Part shown: positions 12,801 to 23,588 of the stretch, one piece after another
Layout: every line of letters starts with the position of its first letter
Numbering within the stretch: the first letter of the stretch is position 1
Assembly (NCBI GenBank): GCA_026119935.1
Contig: JALRMH010000005.1
Location: 124,001 to 188,000 of the forward strand
Source of the DNA: Endothia cerciana
Taxonomy: Eukaryota; Ascomycota; Sordariomycetes; Diaporthales; Cryphonectriaceae
DNA length: 64,000 nucleotides
Reading direction: 5' to 3'
Program-made: the position numbers and the translations under genes
The notes under the pieces: generated by a model
Seen by the model: the letters and a program-made list of their open reading frames with translations, nothing else
Database searches by the model: none
What the model was told of the DNA's origin: nothing

Positions 12801-14996
12801 TTTCCCCCCCCCCCCCCAGGAGGCAAAGACAAGCCCTGGGAGCCCCGGTCGAGGCGTTCTGGGGGAAGGATCGGTCATTCCGGGGTTTGATAGTTGGCTG
12901 AATAGAGGCGGCAGCAGTGTTGCCCACGACAGAGATGGCGACCTATTGGCAGTTCCTCCGGCAGATCACCCACTGACAGTCCCTGGGGTTTGACATCTGA
13001 GCACGCACCAGAGTTTTCCGCCATGTCACGAGGACGAAAATCAGCCTGAACTCTGATTGCGCAGCATGGGGCCTGTGCCTTCCAACGGTTGGCCCGGACC
13101 CCTCGCATGCAAACCCGTGTTTCAGGTTTGGCTCCATCTTCTGACACAACAAACAGTGTTTGTGCTGGCCAGACTGTGATCTCGGCAATCGAGGGATGCA
13201 ACAGTCGGCACGGGCGCAATCGATCGCGCCCTGGCCTGAACTTTTGCCCACCTGTTGTGGGAGATGGCTGTGGCCGTCCTGACCGGGGCCACCTGACATA
13301 TGGGACAAGCAGTTCCCTGGCGCAAGACGCGAACACCTCAACAGACAAGACACCGTGAAGGTTATGGGGGTGGTTCACCAGCCGCCACCCGCCCAGCCTC
13401 GACAAGAGAGTCAAGTCAACAAAGAACACGTCATGACCGTCTGGCTGGACACGCTCTGAGATTTCCCGTGTTTCGTTTCCCCCGTTGCCCCGTTGCCGGG
13501 GGATGGGTACGTGTGCCAGGTGGCCGGTGGTGAAGCGCGGCAGTAGGCCGAGCTCGACCCAACCTTGACGAGGCGGTCAGGCCGGATCTGTTGGCTGGCA
13601 GAGTTCAGTGCCGGGTTTGAGGTGTCGTGTGGAAGGGGGGGGGGGGCCTCGCCTCCGCTCACGGGAGTTCAGGAGGAGGCTGAAGTTAGACGAGCATGGC
13701 TGTATCTCGGGCCGGGTGGTGGAAATGCAGAAGCCTGGGTATGCTAAGCCCTGCTGCCCCTGGTTGACCGCAGGCGATACGTTGTCGGTCAGGTCCTGGC
13801 AGGGCGGGACAGGGCGAGATCAGCTGAGGTAGTGAGACGATATCGAGATCTGCCTTCACCTGCGAAAGGTGGGAACAGGGATGAGGCTTTGAGGGCTGCC
13901 ACCTCTGGGCTGACCTCCTCGGGAGGGTCACATAGGCAGAGGTACCGTACCGTGCTGTACTACCAGGACCATAATAGTATATAATACTAACTATTGGTAT
14001 GTGGTCTATACTATGGTAAATGAATGCCTCGGTAGATGATATTCGTGGTGGGCACTGATCCCATCTCGAATGCGGTGCTGCAGCACCGTAGGTTCGGTTG
14101 CACTGGGGCCATGGCCGTGGCCATGATCCTGGTGCCTGTATAGTATAGTAGGGGAAAAAGTGGGCGGGGTGATGGGGTGGCATGTCGGCGAATTTGCTGA
14201 CGAAGACGCTTAGGAGAGCGAGGAGGGGAAGGCAGGATTCGGTTGGGCCTCAGGTTTGAAACTCAATTCAAGACCATGATCAGCACCTGGGCAGGCTACA
14301 TACAACACACACTGACCCTCCCCCTGTTCCCCTGTCCCCCCCTCCCTCCTGTCACTTCTTTCTTCTTCCCTTCTGGGCCCCTAGCACTTGGCCAGGCTCG
14401 AGAGGGCAGTGGGAGGATGGTGAGACTAGCCTGCCACCTGCCCAGCCTGCGTCCTCTTCCCGCTGTCCAGACCCCGCCGAGACTTTGCCTGCGGTGGGGA
14501 CCCCGAGGAGGAGGCTCCGCCGCAGTCGATTGGCTGAGCTGGACAGCCGTTTACCGCCGTGATCCTGCTAAAAATAGCCGGCTGTTTCGAATTGCCCGCG
14601 GTGCCACTCCAGAAGCTACAATGTGCTGTACTGTAGTATGTGCTATGTGCGTGCCCGGGCGGGAGGGCAGCTGTGCTTGCTGTGTGTGCTGCCGAGTTGT
14701 TGATAAGCCCCAGCCCGTTAATTTCCACCCCCCAGTGTCTCCAGGTCGGGGGAGGTGCCTGGGATCATGGCCCATCACCACTAGGTACCAACTAACCTTG
14801 TCACGTTTGAAGAGGACGTTCCTCCTCCCTACCCGTGTCACAGCGGCCTGGTATTGAAGCCCTCAAGAGTGGGCAGGACCGGTCCGGGGGGGGGGGGCCT
14901 CAGAGGCCTCTGGAGAAGGTGAATCCACAAGGAAACTGCCGATCTCATCTGGAGATCGTGGGGCCCTTGCGCTGTGACTGACGGTGAATGAATACT

Positions 14997-15057
14997 GTGG
15001 TATGTACCACTGTATGTACTATGGTAGAGCTACCAGTACCGTGGTGGTATGTACCAC
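14997..15057. repeat. Cluster of GTA-rich palindromes
   Basis: The 14-bp perfect palindrome GTGGTATGTACCAC occurs at 14997-15010. It occurs again at 15044-15057, 47 bp apart start to start. Between them lies a near-palindrome, TGGTAG-AG-CTACCA. It sits about 2.1 kb upstream of the Msg5-like ATG. It may be a protein-binding cluster or part of a cruciform-prone element. Confidence 0.8.
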
Positions 15058-15552
15058 AGCGGGCCTTCGCACCCCCCCTTCCCCCCTCCCCCCTCCGTCC
15101 GTACAGAGTGGTAGAATACAGAGCACACAAACAGGCTTCTTCCGCGTCGGGCACCGCGAGTTGTGGTCGATTTAGGATCAGTTGGGGGTTGTCTTTAGGG
15201 GTGGTCTATTTCTGGAGATTGATGGGCTCTGCACTGACGTTGCCACGCTTGCCTCCTCCCACCCACACACACACGCACGGTACTACTGTGTATGTACTCC
15301 GTCCCGCCCCCTCCCTGTGCCCTGATTGGTCGGCACCTGTGGATCCCCCCCCCCCACCCAAAGAGCCGTAACTTCCTGTCCCGATGCTTGGTACCCACCA
15401 TTCACCTCGTCTCCGTAGTGGCTGGTTGACCCTTGGATGGACCGCCCAGAACCAAAACCCTGGCGGGCATCTCTTGGCACCTCCGCGCTTGTGATGCACG
15501 CTGGCGCCTGGCCCCCCCTGCAAGCTGCAACTCATCCCTGCGGGCCCCATCC

Positions 15553-15584
15553 CTGCACCCCTGCACCCCTGCACCCCTGCACCC
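15553..15584. repeat. 8-bp minisatellite (CTGCACCC)x4
   Basis: There are four exact copies in tandem and a degenerate fifth. They lie in C/T-rich DNA that leads into the pyrimidine-rich region before the Msg5-like gene. Confidence 0.9.
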
Positions 15585-15900
15585 CTGCCCCTCGCTCGCT
15601 CTCTCTCTCTTGCCCTCTTGCCCTCTCCGCCCTCCACTTTCGCTCCCTCACTCTCGACTCTTGGCCTGTCTCTCATTCGCCTTTTAGCCCTCGAGGCATG
15701 CGCTAATCTTCTCCCGCTCAGCGAACCTGGCCACTGGCACTGGGCTGTCTCTCTGCTGGGGGTTCCTCTCTTTTGGTTCCGTCTCGTCTCTCAACCGCTA
15801 CCTGCTACCTACCACGCCTTCACCCTCACCTCTTCATACCGCTGCGAATCAGTTGGATCTCACACACCTCTTCTCCAAAGAACAACGAGGTCAGATCTAC

Positions 15901-17125
15901 AGACCGACCTGTCTGGCGGCTGTCGCTGGGCCTAAACTGAACTCGACCTGTCGCAGCAAGCAGGGTCTTTCATCCTCCTCCTTCCTCCTTGCCGCTTCCG
16001 ATCCCGCACAATAATCCATTCAGCTCATCCTGGTCTAGCCACGGTCGCTGTCCCAGGTTCTTGTCGCCTGTCGTCTTCCCTCCACTGTCCGCTGTCCACC
16101 AGCTCCAAGGCCTACCCAGGCAAAGGCAACCAGGCACAGGCAACCTGACCCGATTTTACGACCTCTCCTTACGACCTCTCTTTACGACCTTTTTCTTTTT
16201 CTCCCTCCCTCCAATCTTCCCACACGAACGACTGATCCTTCTGGCCATCCTCTGCGGCTGCTCAAAACCATCCTGGGCCCCCGAGTGAGAGAAGAGCACC
16301 GAGAGGCACAGGAAGAAAGAAGAACAAAAAGAGGCAGAGTGGCGCTCGAGGATTGAAAGCCAGGTTGGAAGACAGCAGGGCACCCGCTCTTCAACCTCAG
16401 AAACCGGCCTCACGATACTCGACCGGCACGGCCCACTTCAGCAATTGTGTTTCGTCTCATCTACGGTCTCTCTAACCTTCTCACCATCATAATCATTACC
16501 CTCGGAGTCTGTGGTCTGGACATCAGGTCGATCATGTGTTGACATCAAGAGTCCCTCCTCCTGCTTCTAATCGTCCTGCTCCGCCCTTTTCCCTCTTTCG
16601 CACTGATAATTCTTTCCTCCTCATTCCTTCGATCGGGCCTGGCGGATTCCATCAACCAGCCAAGACACACATCAACAGATCCTTCAGCCCTCACCGCGAT
16701 ATCGAGTGGACCATCGAACATTGTGGGACCCGCAACTCAATTCACCATATCCACCCCCGACTTTTTCTTAGAAAAAGGGCGTTGCCGTGACGCAGGAAAC
16801 CACAGAACCCCCCCCCCCCCCGACTCGGGTCGCAACAGAGGTCGGCGCCGCGCACACAGGATACAGCAGTGCTGTCCATCTACGCAAGCAACCAGCCCTC
16901 TTTCGTTTCTAGTAATCCACCACCTTTTACCCTGACCGAGCCGTCCTCGCAGCCACAGTCACTCGACAGCGGTCGTCTTGCTCGCGACCGAGACAGTGTT
17001 GGCCTGGTGGTTCCGGCCCGTCAGACCCGCAGCAGACAAGGACTCAAACTCTGGAAGCCGTCCGCTCGACCAAAGACTGCCTCAGCAGCTCAAGCGCTGA
17101 CCTCAGTGGCACGTCATCAATAATC
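15901..17125 (+). promoter_or_regulatory. Pyrimidine-rich promoter/leader of the Msg5-like gene
   Basis: About 1.2 kb of C/T-rich DNA precedes the ATG. It has CT runs, short upstream ORFs and a threefold TTACGACCT repeat at 16156-16190. Long C/T-rich 5' leaders are common in filamentous fungi for regulatory genes. The transcription start was not located. Confidence 0.45.
16156..16190 (+). repeat. Three tandem TTACGACCT units
   Basis: Units begin at 16156, 16169 and 16182 (13-bp spacing). They sit in the presumed leader about 0.95 kb before the ATG at 17126. Confidence 0.8.
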
Positions 17126-19582
17126 ATGTATACGACGACAGCGCGGAGGGTATACGAGGATCAAATACCCTCCTTCATGTCTGTCTTCGACCTGGACCAG
17201 GCGATGCAAGACCAAGATCAAGACACCGTCACAGTTGTTGATGCCAAGATGATGGATATCGAGCCAACATGCAGCCCGAAGTTGGGTCCAGACCCTTCAG
17301 CACTACTCCAACCAGCAGCAATTGCGACAGATCACCAACATCACGGGAGTACGTCGACGCAGACTTCCGAATCGGCGGGCTCGTCTCCTACGACAACAGT
17401 ATCATGCACCGACTCATCCTCGCTCTCAGATCCCTCTCCCTCCTCCTCGCCCGACTCCCCTGTCAACCTGGTGCCCCTCAATGTGTTTCCCGGTACCACG
17501 TTTGGGGCCCTGCCGTCTATGGCGAACCTGACCGTTTCAGAACCCTCAGCCCGTCCGGTACGTCCCATGACGTCTCCAGCACCCAGGCGCAGAAATATGA
17601 AGGGCCTGTGCATCCAGCCTCCTTGTGTAGCCTCGGGTGCTTCCTTGACACAGGTGTCTGAGCCCTCCTCACCCTCGTTTATCAAGCCAAAGATCCCAGC
17701 AATGAAGAGGAAGCCTAGCAACCTAAGCCTTAGGACGAACTCCGACGATCTGGCTGGTCGACCCGCCCTCGATGTCCCTCAGAGCCCGTCGGTGCCTGCA
17801 CTGGCACAGAGAAGAGCCCTGAAGCACTCTACATCTTCTCCACACATGTTGTCTGGGCTCAAGTCTGCAACGTTCGGCCCAATTGGCGGCATGGGCTTTC
17901 CTACCGTCTTCGAGCGCAATGAATCCGGCCTGTCGTCCTTTCTCAGGAGGGCCTCGAAAGCTCCTTCGTCGCATGGCGCAAACGATGCAATCATGGAGGA
18001 GGACTCGCCGATCAGGAGTCAGATGGCAAATCGCACTGCCTTCGACATCGAGCCTTACCATGAGAAGGAGAGCAATGAGGACCAGAAGTCGCCTGGATAC
18101 CCCGATGGCCCCATTGCGATCTATGGAGACAGCGTCTTTCTCTACCTAGAGCCCACGGCCGAGGAGGCGCGCAAGTTTGATGTTGTTATCAACGTGGCCC
18201 GGGAGGTCGCAAACCCTTTCAGGGGGTCGTCAATGTCTCGGGATGAGCCCATGAAGGACATGTCGCCCATCCCTGACACTGCCGTCACCGACGCGAGCTT
18301 CGCCACGGCGTTCGAATTTCAACCCGATGACACGACGCCTACCACCCCCAAGGCGATGTTCACTCCGAAGGAGCCAGAGTACATCCACATCCCTTGGGAC
18401 CACAACTCCGACATTGGCACAGATCTCATGCACCTGTGCGAGACGATTGAGAGGAAAACGCTGGCAGGCAAGAAGGTTCTAGTTCACTGCCAACAAGGTG
18501 CTAGCCGCTCAGCCAGTCTGATCATTGCCTACGGCCTGTACCAAAACCCTGAAATGAGCGTGAACGACGCATACTACACGGCGCAGGCGAAGAGCAAATG
18601 GATCAGCCCCAACATGCGGTTGATGTACTGCCTGCAGGACTTTCAAAAGGAGGTTGCGAAGAGGAAATTGGCGCCCAACTCCGCATACAAGCCGAGAAGT
18701 GGTCGGAGTCCATCCAAGCACCGGATGACCCTTTCCGTCGATGCCATTGACGTGCCCAAGGAACCACGAACAGCGCCTCTACCGGATGATGACGGGGTGA
18801 GGGGATCTAAAAGCCCCGACCAGTCGCCGTTGCGTGCGCGCGGGCATTCCTCCCCAGATTCGCTCGCCATCTCCCCGGGTCCTTCTTCTGCTCCGTCGGC
18901 CTTTTCATGGACACAGAAGGAGGATGCGTCTGATCCGGGCCGTTTCGGCCGTTTTAACCATTCTTCAATTTTCACGACGCCTTCACCGGTTGCGGAAAGT
19001 CCCGAATATGGATTTCCAAAATCCTTGTGTCCATTCCCGAAGCCTCCGCCATCGCCCGGCTTTGCGCCATCCCTGTCCGCTGCTTTTCCCAGGCCCCCGC
19101 CGTCACCGGGTTTTGCGCCCTCGGATCCATTTGCCAAGCCCCCGCCATCGCCTGGTTTCGGAGCACACCGATTTGGCGGCCAGGGGACCTTTGGATTCAC
19201 CCCATTGACTTTCGGGTCTATGACCAGGCGGGGAAGTGCTGAGCCCTCTGCTCCTACAGCACAACACGTTCAGGCTGTGAGCACCATGCCTGAAGCTACT
19301 CCACTGATGTCACCCCGTGCCGAAACAATGACGAACAACCCGATTCACACCTCATTTGCCGAGTTCGCAGGAATGCGCTTCGTGGAGGTTCCACCAACTC
19401 CCAGCGATCAGTTCCTGCCCTCGCAGCAGGCACCAGCACAGGATCTCTTCTCTCCCCGGAAGTCGGAATTCCCAAGAGATACATTCAGCCCCTTTGGGAG
19501 GCCCAGACAAGTCTCCGACCCCCGAAGCCCGCCTACCAAGGGCGAGGCACCGATCGTTAGGTCCATCGATGAGATGCTATAA
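17126..19582 (+). CDS. msg5: MAP-kinase dual-specificity phosphatase, Msg5-like
   Basis: This is one exon of 818 residues. The catalytic loop HCQQGASRS is a complete HC-X5-R signature (His454, Cys455, Arg461). The upstream general-acid Asp is in HIPWDHNSD (Asp425). The domain runs from about residue 325 (GPIAIYGDSVFLY) to 510. Family members dephosphorylate Thr and Tyr of MAP kinases, tuning pheromone/pathogenicity and cell-wall pathways. The N-terminal third is Ser-rich and carries basic-then-hydrophobic stretches (RRRNMKGLCI and KRKPSNLSL) that resemble MAPK docking motifs; this is inference. The C-terminal third is rich in SP/TP sites and has three PPPSPGF repeats. The start ATG at 17126 follows a long C/T-rich leader. 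The gene converges on the Hut1 gene. Confidence 0.9.
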   Translation: MYTTTARRVYEDQIPSFMSVFDLDQAMQDQDQDTVTVVDAKMMDIEPTCSPKLGPDPSALLQPAAIATDHQHHGSTSTQTSESAGSSPTTTVSCTDSSSLSDPSPSSSPDSPVNLVPLNVFPGTTFGALPSMANLTVSEPSARPVRPMTSPAPRRRNMKGLCIQPPCVASGASLTQVSEPSSPSFIKPKIPAMKRKPSNLSLRTNSDDLAGRPALDVPQSPSVPALAQRRALKHSTSSPHMLSGLKSATFGPIGGMGFPTVFERNESGLSSFLRRASKAPSSHGANDAIMEEDSPIRSQMANRTAFDIEPYHEKESNEDQKSPGYPDGPIAIYGDSVFLYLEPTAEEARKFDVVINVAREVANPFRGSSMSRDEPMKDMSPIPDTAVTDASFATAFEFQPDDTTPTTPKAMFTPKEPEYIHIPWDHNSDIGTDLMHLCETIERKTLAGKKVLVHCQQGASRSASLIIAYGLYQNPEMSVNDAYYTAQAKSKWISPNMRLMYCLQDFQKEVAKRKLAPNSAYKPRSGRSPSKHRMTLSVDAIDVPKEPRTAPLPDDDGVRGSKSPDQSPLRARGHSSPDSLAISPGPSSAPSAFSWTQKEDASDPGRFGRFNHSSIFTTPSPVAESPEYGFPKSLCPFPKPPPSPGFAPSLSAAFPRPPPSPGFAPSDPFAKPPPSPGFGAHRFGGQGTFGFTPLTFGSMTRRGSAEPSAPTAQHVQAVSTMPEATPLMSPRAETMTNNPIHTSFAEFAGMRFVEVPPTPSDQFLPSQQAPAQDLFSPRKSEFPRDTFSPFGRPRQVSDPRSPPTKGEAPIVRSIDEML

Positions 19583-20615
19583 TCTCCACCGTCGATACCG
19601 CTTACCACCTGTTCTGTCTCGCCATTCGACACAGCCGACAAAAGTGGACAGACTCACAATCATGATTGCATAGCATCAGCTGGCGTTTTGGCCCGGATCG
19701 AATCCATCATGATCTAGAGAGCCCCAACATAAAATGTTTCTATTTTGCTATTCACTATGTTCACAGCTTGTTTGTTTTTTTTGTCTTGTTCTTTTTGTTT
19801 TTCTTTCTCTGCTCCTTCACATTATCGCACGATCGTTCAGTGACCCGCTCGGGGTCTCACTATTTGCTAAATGGAATGTATAATCGGGAAGGGCATCGCC
19901 TTTATCCCTGGTGCATGGATCGGGTCATCTTTTGGGAACAAACTTGGGAAGGCCACGGCTATACCATGCCACAGCTCGCTCGACGGCATTTTCTTTTCTC
20001 GTCTTTGCAGGCAGGGGCGTATCACGGGATGAAAAGCTCATATATTTTGGCTATGGGAGCTCATTTGTTATTCCGGTTTTATGATTCCCAGAATCAGCGA
20101 TCGTGGAAGGGAGGGATCGCGAGGCCACGGTCCTGGGTCACGAAGTTGAAGGACGGAGGGGGGATGAGACGCTGGATATGAATTACATGAGGGAGGAAGC
20201 AGGAGATACCAGGGGAATGTGAAGGGACGCAAGGGATGTGGTACTGTAGGCGAGGAAATGTAGGCTACGGCTCGCAGGAAGAAAATATTCATCACAAGCC
20301 AACACCTGCCTATACACCGGTGACCGAAAGTGAAATTCAGCCAGTTGTTGTAGGAGCTCCTAAACGGTAGATAACTACCCTCGCCTACATCTGGACGTAA
20401 GCATCCCAGCAATACATCAGCCCCCGGGGGGGGGGGGAAGGGGGGTAGAAATCTATAAGTCTGCCTTGACCAGCGCCTAGATCTGCTATCAACAGAGCCA
20501 GCTCGGAAGCCTCTTCTTCGCCCAGAGGCACGGGAAATGCGAAGAAATAGAATAAGTAGAACAAGAAAATACAGAATACGCAGACCCCAACGCCGTTCCT
20601 CCACCCGGAGGCCGA
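19583..20615. other. Convergent intergenic region, Msg5-like / Hut1
   Basis: This is the 3' side of both flanking genes. It has T-rich stretches at 19760-19810 and a G run near 20427-20447. No further gene is seen. Confidence 0.5.
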
Positions 20616-22065
20616 TCACTGCGCCTTGTCCGTCTCCTTCTTCTTCTTCTTCTTCTTCTTCTCCTCTGCCTTCTGCATCTCGGACTGGTGCTTGATCCTG
20701 GCCTCGACGCCGATGCCGCCAAACACCATGGAGACGCCCAGCCACTGCATGTGCGTGAGGCTGTGGCCGTACCAGACAACGGAGAGCATCATGGTCAGCA
20801 TCTTGCGGGTGACGGTGACGGTGACGAGGATGACGGAGCCGAAGTTGGCTATCGTATAGACTGTGTGGTGGTGGTGGTTAGCACGCCGCCCCTTGCCATG
20901 ACCCATGGAGAGGGGGTCCGGGGGGGGGGGGAACCCCTTTTTATGACTCACAGATGAAGACCTGGCCCACGCCACCACAGGCCGCAAAGCCCAGCACGTC
21001 CCACCACACGCCCGGGTGCCGCGCCATGAAGCCCAGCGCCGCGTACAGCTCCCCGGCCTCGTCCCCACCGACCGCCTCCGCCATGCCGAACCACGCGCCC
21101 AGCCTTGTACTCACCAGCCACGGGCTGAGCACGAGATATAGCCCGCTCAGGGCCGAGCTCATCATGTTGTTGGCGCACATCATCTGCGGGCCGCGGTAGG
21201 GCCGGAACTCGGAGACGATCCAGTCCTGGGTGCTGTTGGTCAGCCCGTCGAACAGCAGGTTGATGGAGAGCAGGAACATCCCCCACGCCGTCTGCCCGCT
21301 CTCCGACGAGGGCGAGTGGGACCTCTTCTTGCCCGAGTGCAGCGTGAAGATCGCCACGCCGATCGTGACGGCCGCCACGACGAGGTACTTGTAGAGCGGG
21401 TACCTCCTCCGGAACAGCGTGATGTGCAGGAACATGACCGGCAGGAGCTTACAGCTCTTGGCGAGGGTGTACGTGATGTAGTTGACGTGCGCGAGGGCCG
21501 CGTAGCCGATGGGCGCCGCGAGGGCCTGGCACACCGCGACGAGCAGGAGCGGCAGGATGATGCGCTGGTTTGGGATGATGGGCGGGACGGGCTGGCCCTT
21601 GGGCGTGGAGGTGTAGAGGTAGAGCGAGCCGGTGACGGAGGAGAAGATAGACTGTATGACTTGGAGGAAGACGGGGAATTTCCACTTCTCGGTGAGGCCG
21701 GTCGAGGAGTTTGTGTAGGGCGTCGTGAGGACTTTCTCTTGGAGGACGCCCCAGGTCAAGCTGTTTAATACAGTGGACGTTAGTCGAGCGCCACTCTGGA
21801 AGCGCGAAGCGTGGCTACATGACAGATATTGAGAAGGAGGGCCGTGGTATACTCACAAGGACCCATATATCCCCAAGACACAAACCAACAGCTGAATCAC
21901 ACCCACGCCCGAGTCCTGGGTCGAGCTCTCCCTCTTGGCGACCTGGACATCGCCATCCGCGCCCTTGCCGGCCAGTTCCCTTCCGTTCGGGCTTCGATCG
22001 TGCCTCCCAGTGTACTCGGAAGACAGCTCTCTCCGAATTGGCGCGGCAGCCTTGGTTCTCGCCAT
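20616..22065 (-). CDS. hut1: UDP-galactose transporter homolog Hut1 (SLC35B1 family)
   Basis: Three exons on the minus strand (22065..21857, 21760..20952, 20860..20616) encode 420 residues. Both introns (96 and 91 nt) have GTGAGT donors. The split codons give GIYGS-F-LTWGVLQEKV and GQVFI-F-YTIANFGS, both typical of the family. It is a multi-pass ER membrane protein of the drug/metabolite transporter superfamily. Hydrophobic spans include IQLLVCVLGIYG, ILPLLLVAVCQALAAPIGYAAL and YLVVAAVTIGVAIFTL. The signatures LTNSTQDW and VTVTRKMLTMMLSVV are present. Family members are thought to move nucleotide sugars or ATP/ADP across the ER membrane. The C-terminus has a run of eight Lys from TTC repeats (plus strand) and ends DKAQ, so it lacks a plain KKXX signal. 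Confidence 0.93.
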
Positions 22066-23588
22066 GGTATTAGTGCTGTCGAGGAGTCTGCGTGTTGTTC
22101 TTGCGAAGGGACGGATTGAGGCCCTCCCGGGTCACTCGGGTGGTAGGCCGCACGGGACTGGAGCGAGGTTCGGGGGCTTCTGCAAAGGAGTGGGAGCCCA
22201 GTGGCTAAGACTTATTAGCGGTCTGCTGAGGGAAGAATCTAGAAATGTCGTGTACGGAAAGGACAGAACCGCGAACCTCCCCCCTGTTGTTGTTATTAAA
22301 GCAGGTCAGGAGAGAGTGCCGTCCCCGAAGCTGACAAGGTGGCTTCAACTGGAAATCATTTGGAGCAATATGCGACAAAGTGACGACCCCCCGGCCATAT
22401 GCTTATCGATAATCTAGCGTCATGCCAGGCAGAGCTTAGGTGGACCAACTCCAGCAAGCTCCACAGCCACCCCCCTGGCCTGCCAGGCCTGCTTCACGCC
22501 GTCCCCTGCTTCTGGCACGTGGCGATCGTCAATGTCAAGATCAGTCTGCTCGGGGCAATGACATGGCATTTCAGGAACAGCACGTCAGCGCTGATAGACC
22601 CATGTCATCACCGTCTGAGGAGCGTATCACAGTTCTGGTGCCCTTCTGCAGTTCACTTGCAAGAAGAGGGGTGGCCACGTAAAGTTCTGCGAATGCCCTT
22701 GTCATTATGGTCTGTCATCTGCACTAGATATCCTCATCCGCCTCTTTGCTCTGGTAGCCATCTCGGAAACGAGGCGTTGACCCGATTCAGGATTGTCGTG
22801 AAAAAGCAGGCGAGAAACCTTGGGCAAGCAGTGAAACTGGGGTAAAAGAGGAGTGTCTTCGTCGTTTAATTTTGTGTCGTCGGGGATAGTGATTGGGTCG
22901 GATCGAACCAGGGCAAAAGGCCCCGGGTTCATGGAGGCGTAGGCGGCAGTGGGTGATGTGTTGTTGCGAATAAGAACATTAGAAACCCGATGTCGTCTCG
23001 AGCTCCGTTGAAAAAAAGGGTATCTGATATGTTTCGATGGCCGAAGCTGCATTCTCACGTTGACGAAGGCCGCATCCTGAGAGCTTCCCGTCTGCCGTGT
23101 CATGTCGTCGTAACGAGATTAGGACGATTCTCGTTGGTCCACAGTGGTCGTCGAATTTCAGGTGATGCATCAGGCGCGAGAGCGTTTTCCACGCAATCCA
23201 GCCCGAGGAACGGGGCTCAAGACATGAATCCTCATCAGTCTTCCGCATCCGCCACAAGGCCAGGTCCCCTGCTTTCCCTCCACAGCCGCCCACCATGTCA
23301 TCCGTGAAAAGAGTGGAACCAGTTCCATGGAAGTAGGAAAACCATCGGAACGCTTTTTCGGAAAAGAGAACAAGTCGTAATATCGTTTTGCCCGCGTCCT
23401 CCTTGCCCACCAAAAAAATAAAAATAAAATAAAAATAAAAAATTCAGCCTTGCGGCAAGTCAGATCTGGAGGTGTCCCAACCGTCAAGGGTGACCAAATC
23501 CGACCGTAAGTATGAGATCCTTTGGAGTTAAGTATACAACACAAGCCTCCAAGAAGAGCCGTCCGAAACGCCTATCAACAACACCCCG
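22066..23588. other. Intergenic region, Hut1 promoter side
   Basis: It holds the Hut1 promoter and the 3' region of the KH gene, with an A/T-rich AAAATAAAAAT-like run at 23413-23440. A minus-strand ORF at 22705-23103 is uncertain (see findings). Nothing else is recognised. Confidence 0.45.

Larger units (their letters stand above)
8008..15900. other. Gene-empty tract
   Basis: No ORF on either strand has a recognisable family, coding-type composition or supporting splice structure. The first few hundred bases are the promoter of the 4054-8007 gene. The tract holds a GT microsatellite (9775-9810), several poly-G/C runs (12807, 13637, 14887), a palindrome cluster (14997-15057) and a short minisatellite (15553-15584). 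No transposon terminal repeat or transposase motif was seen. Confidence 0.5.

Noticed and set aside
12875..13429. 184-residue minus-strand ORF
   Set aside because: No recognisable domain. Overlapping frames on both strands are equally open, which suggests chance.
8008..15900. Possible decayed transposon or repeat-mutated region
   Set aside because: No terminal repeats, reverse transcriptase or transposase remnants, and no A/T-rich drift of the kind left by repeat-induced mutation.
22880..22930. B-box-like GGTTCGATCC on the minus strand
   Set aside because: The flanking bases do not form a T stem, and no A box lies at the right distance.
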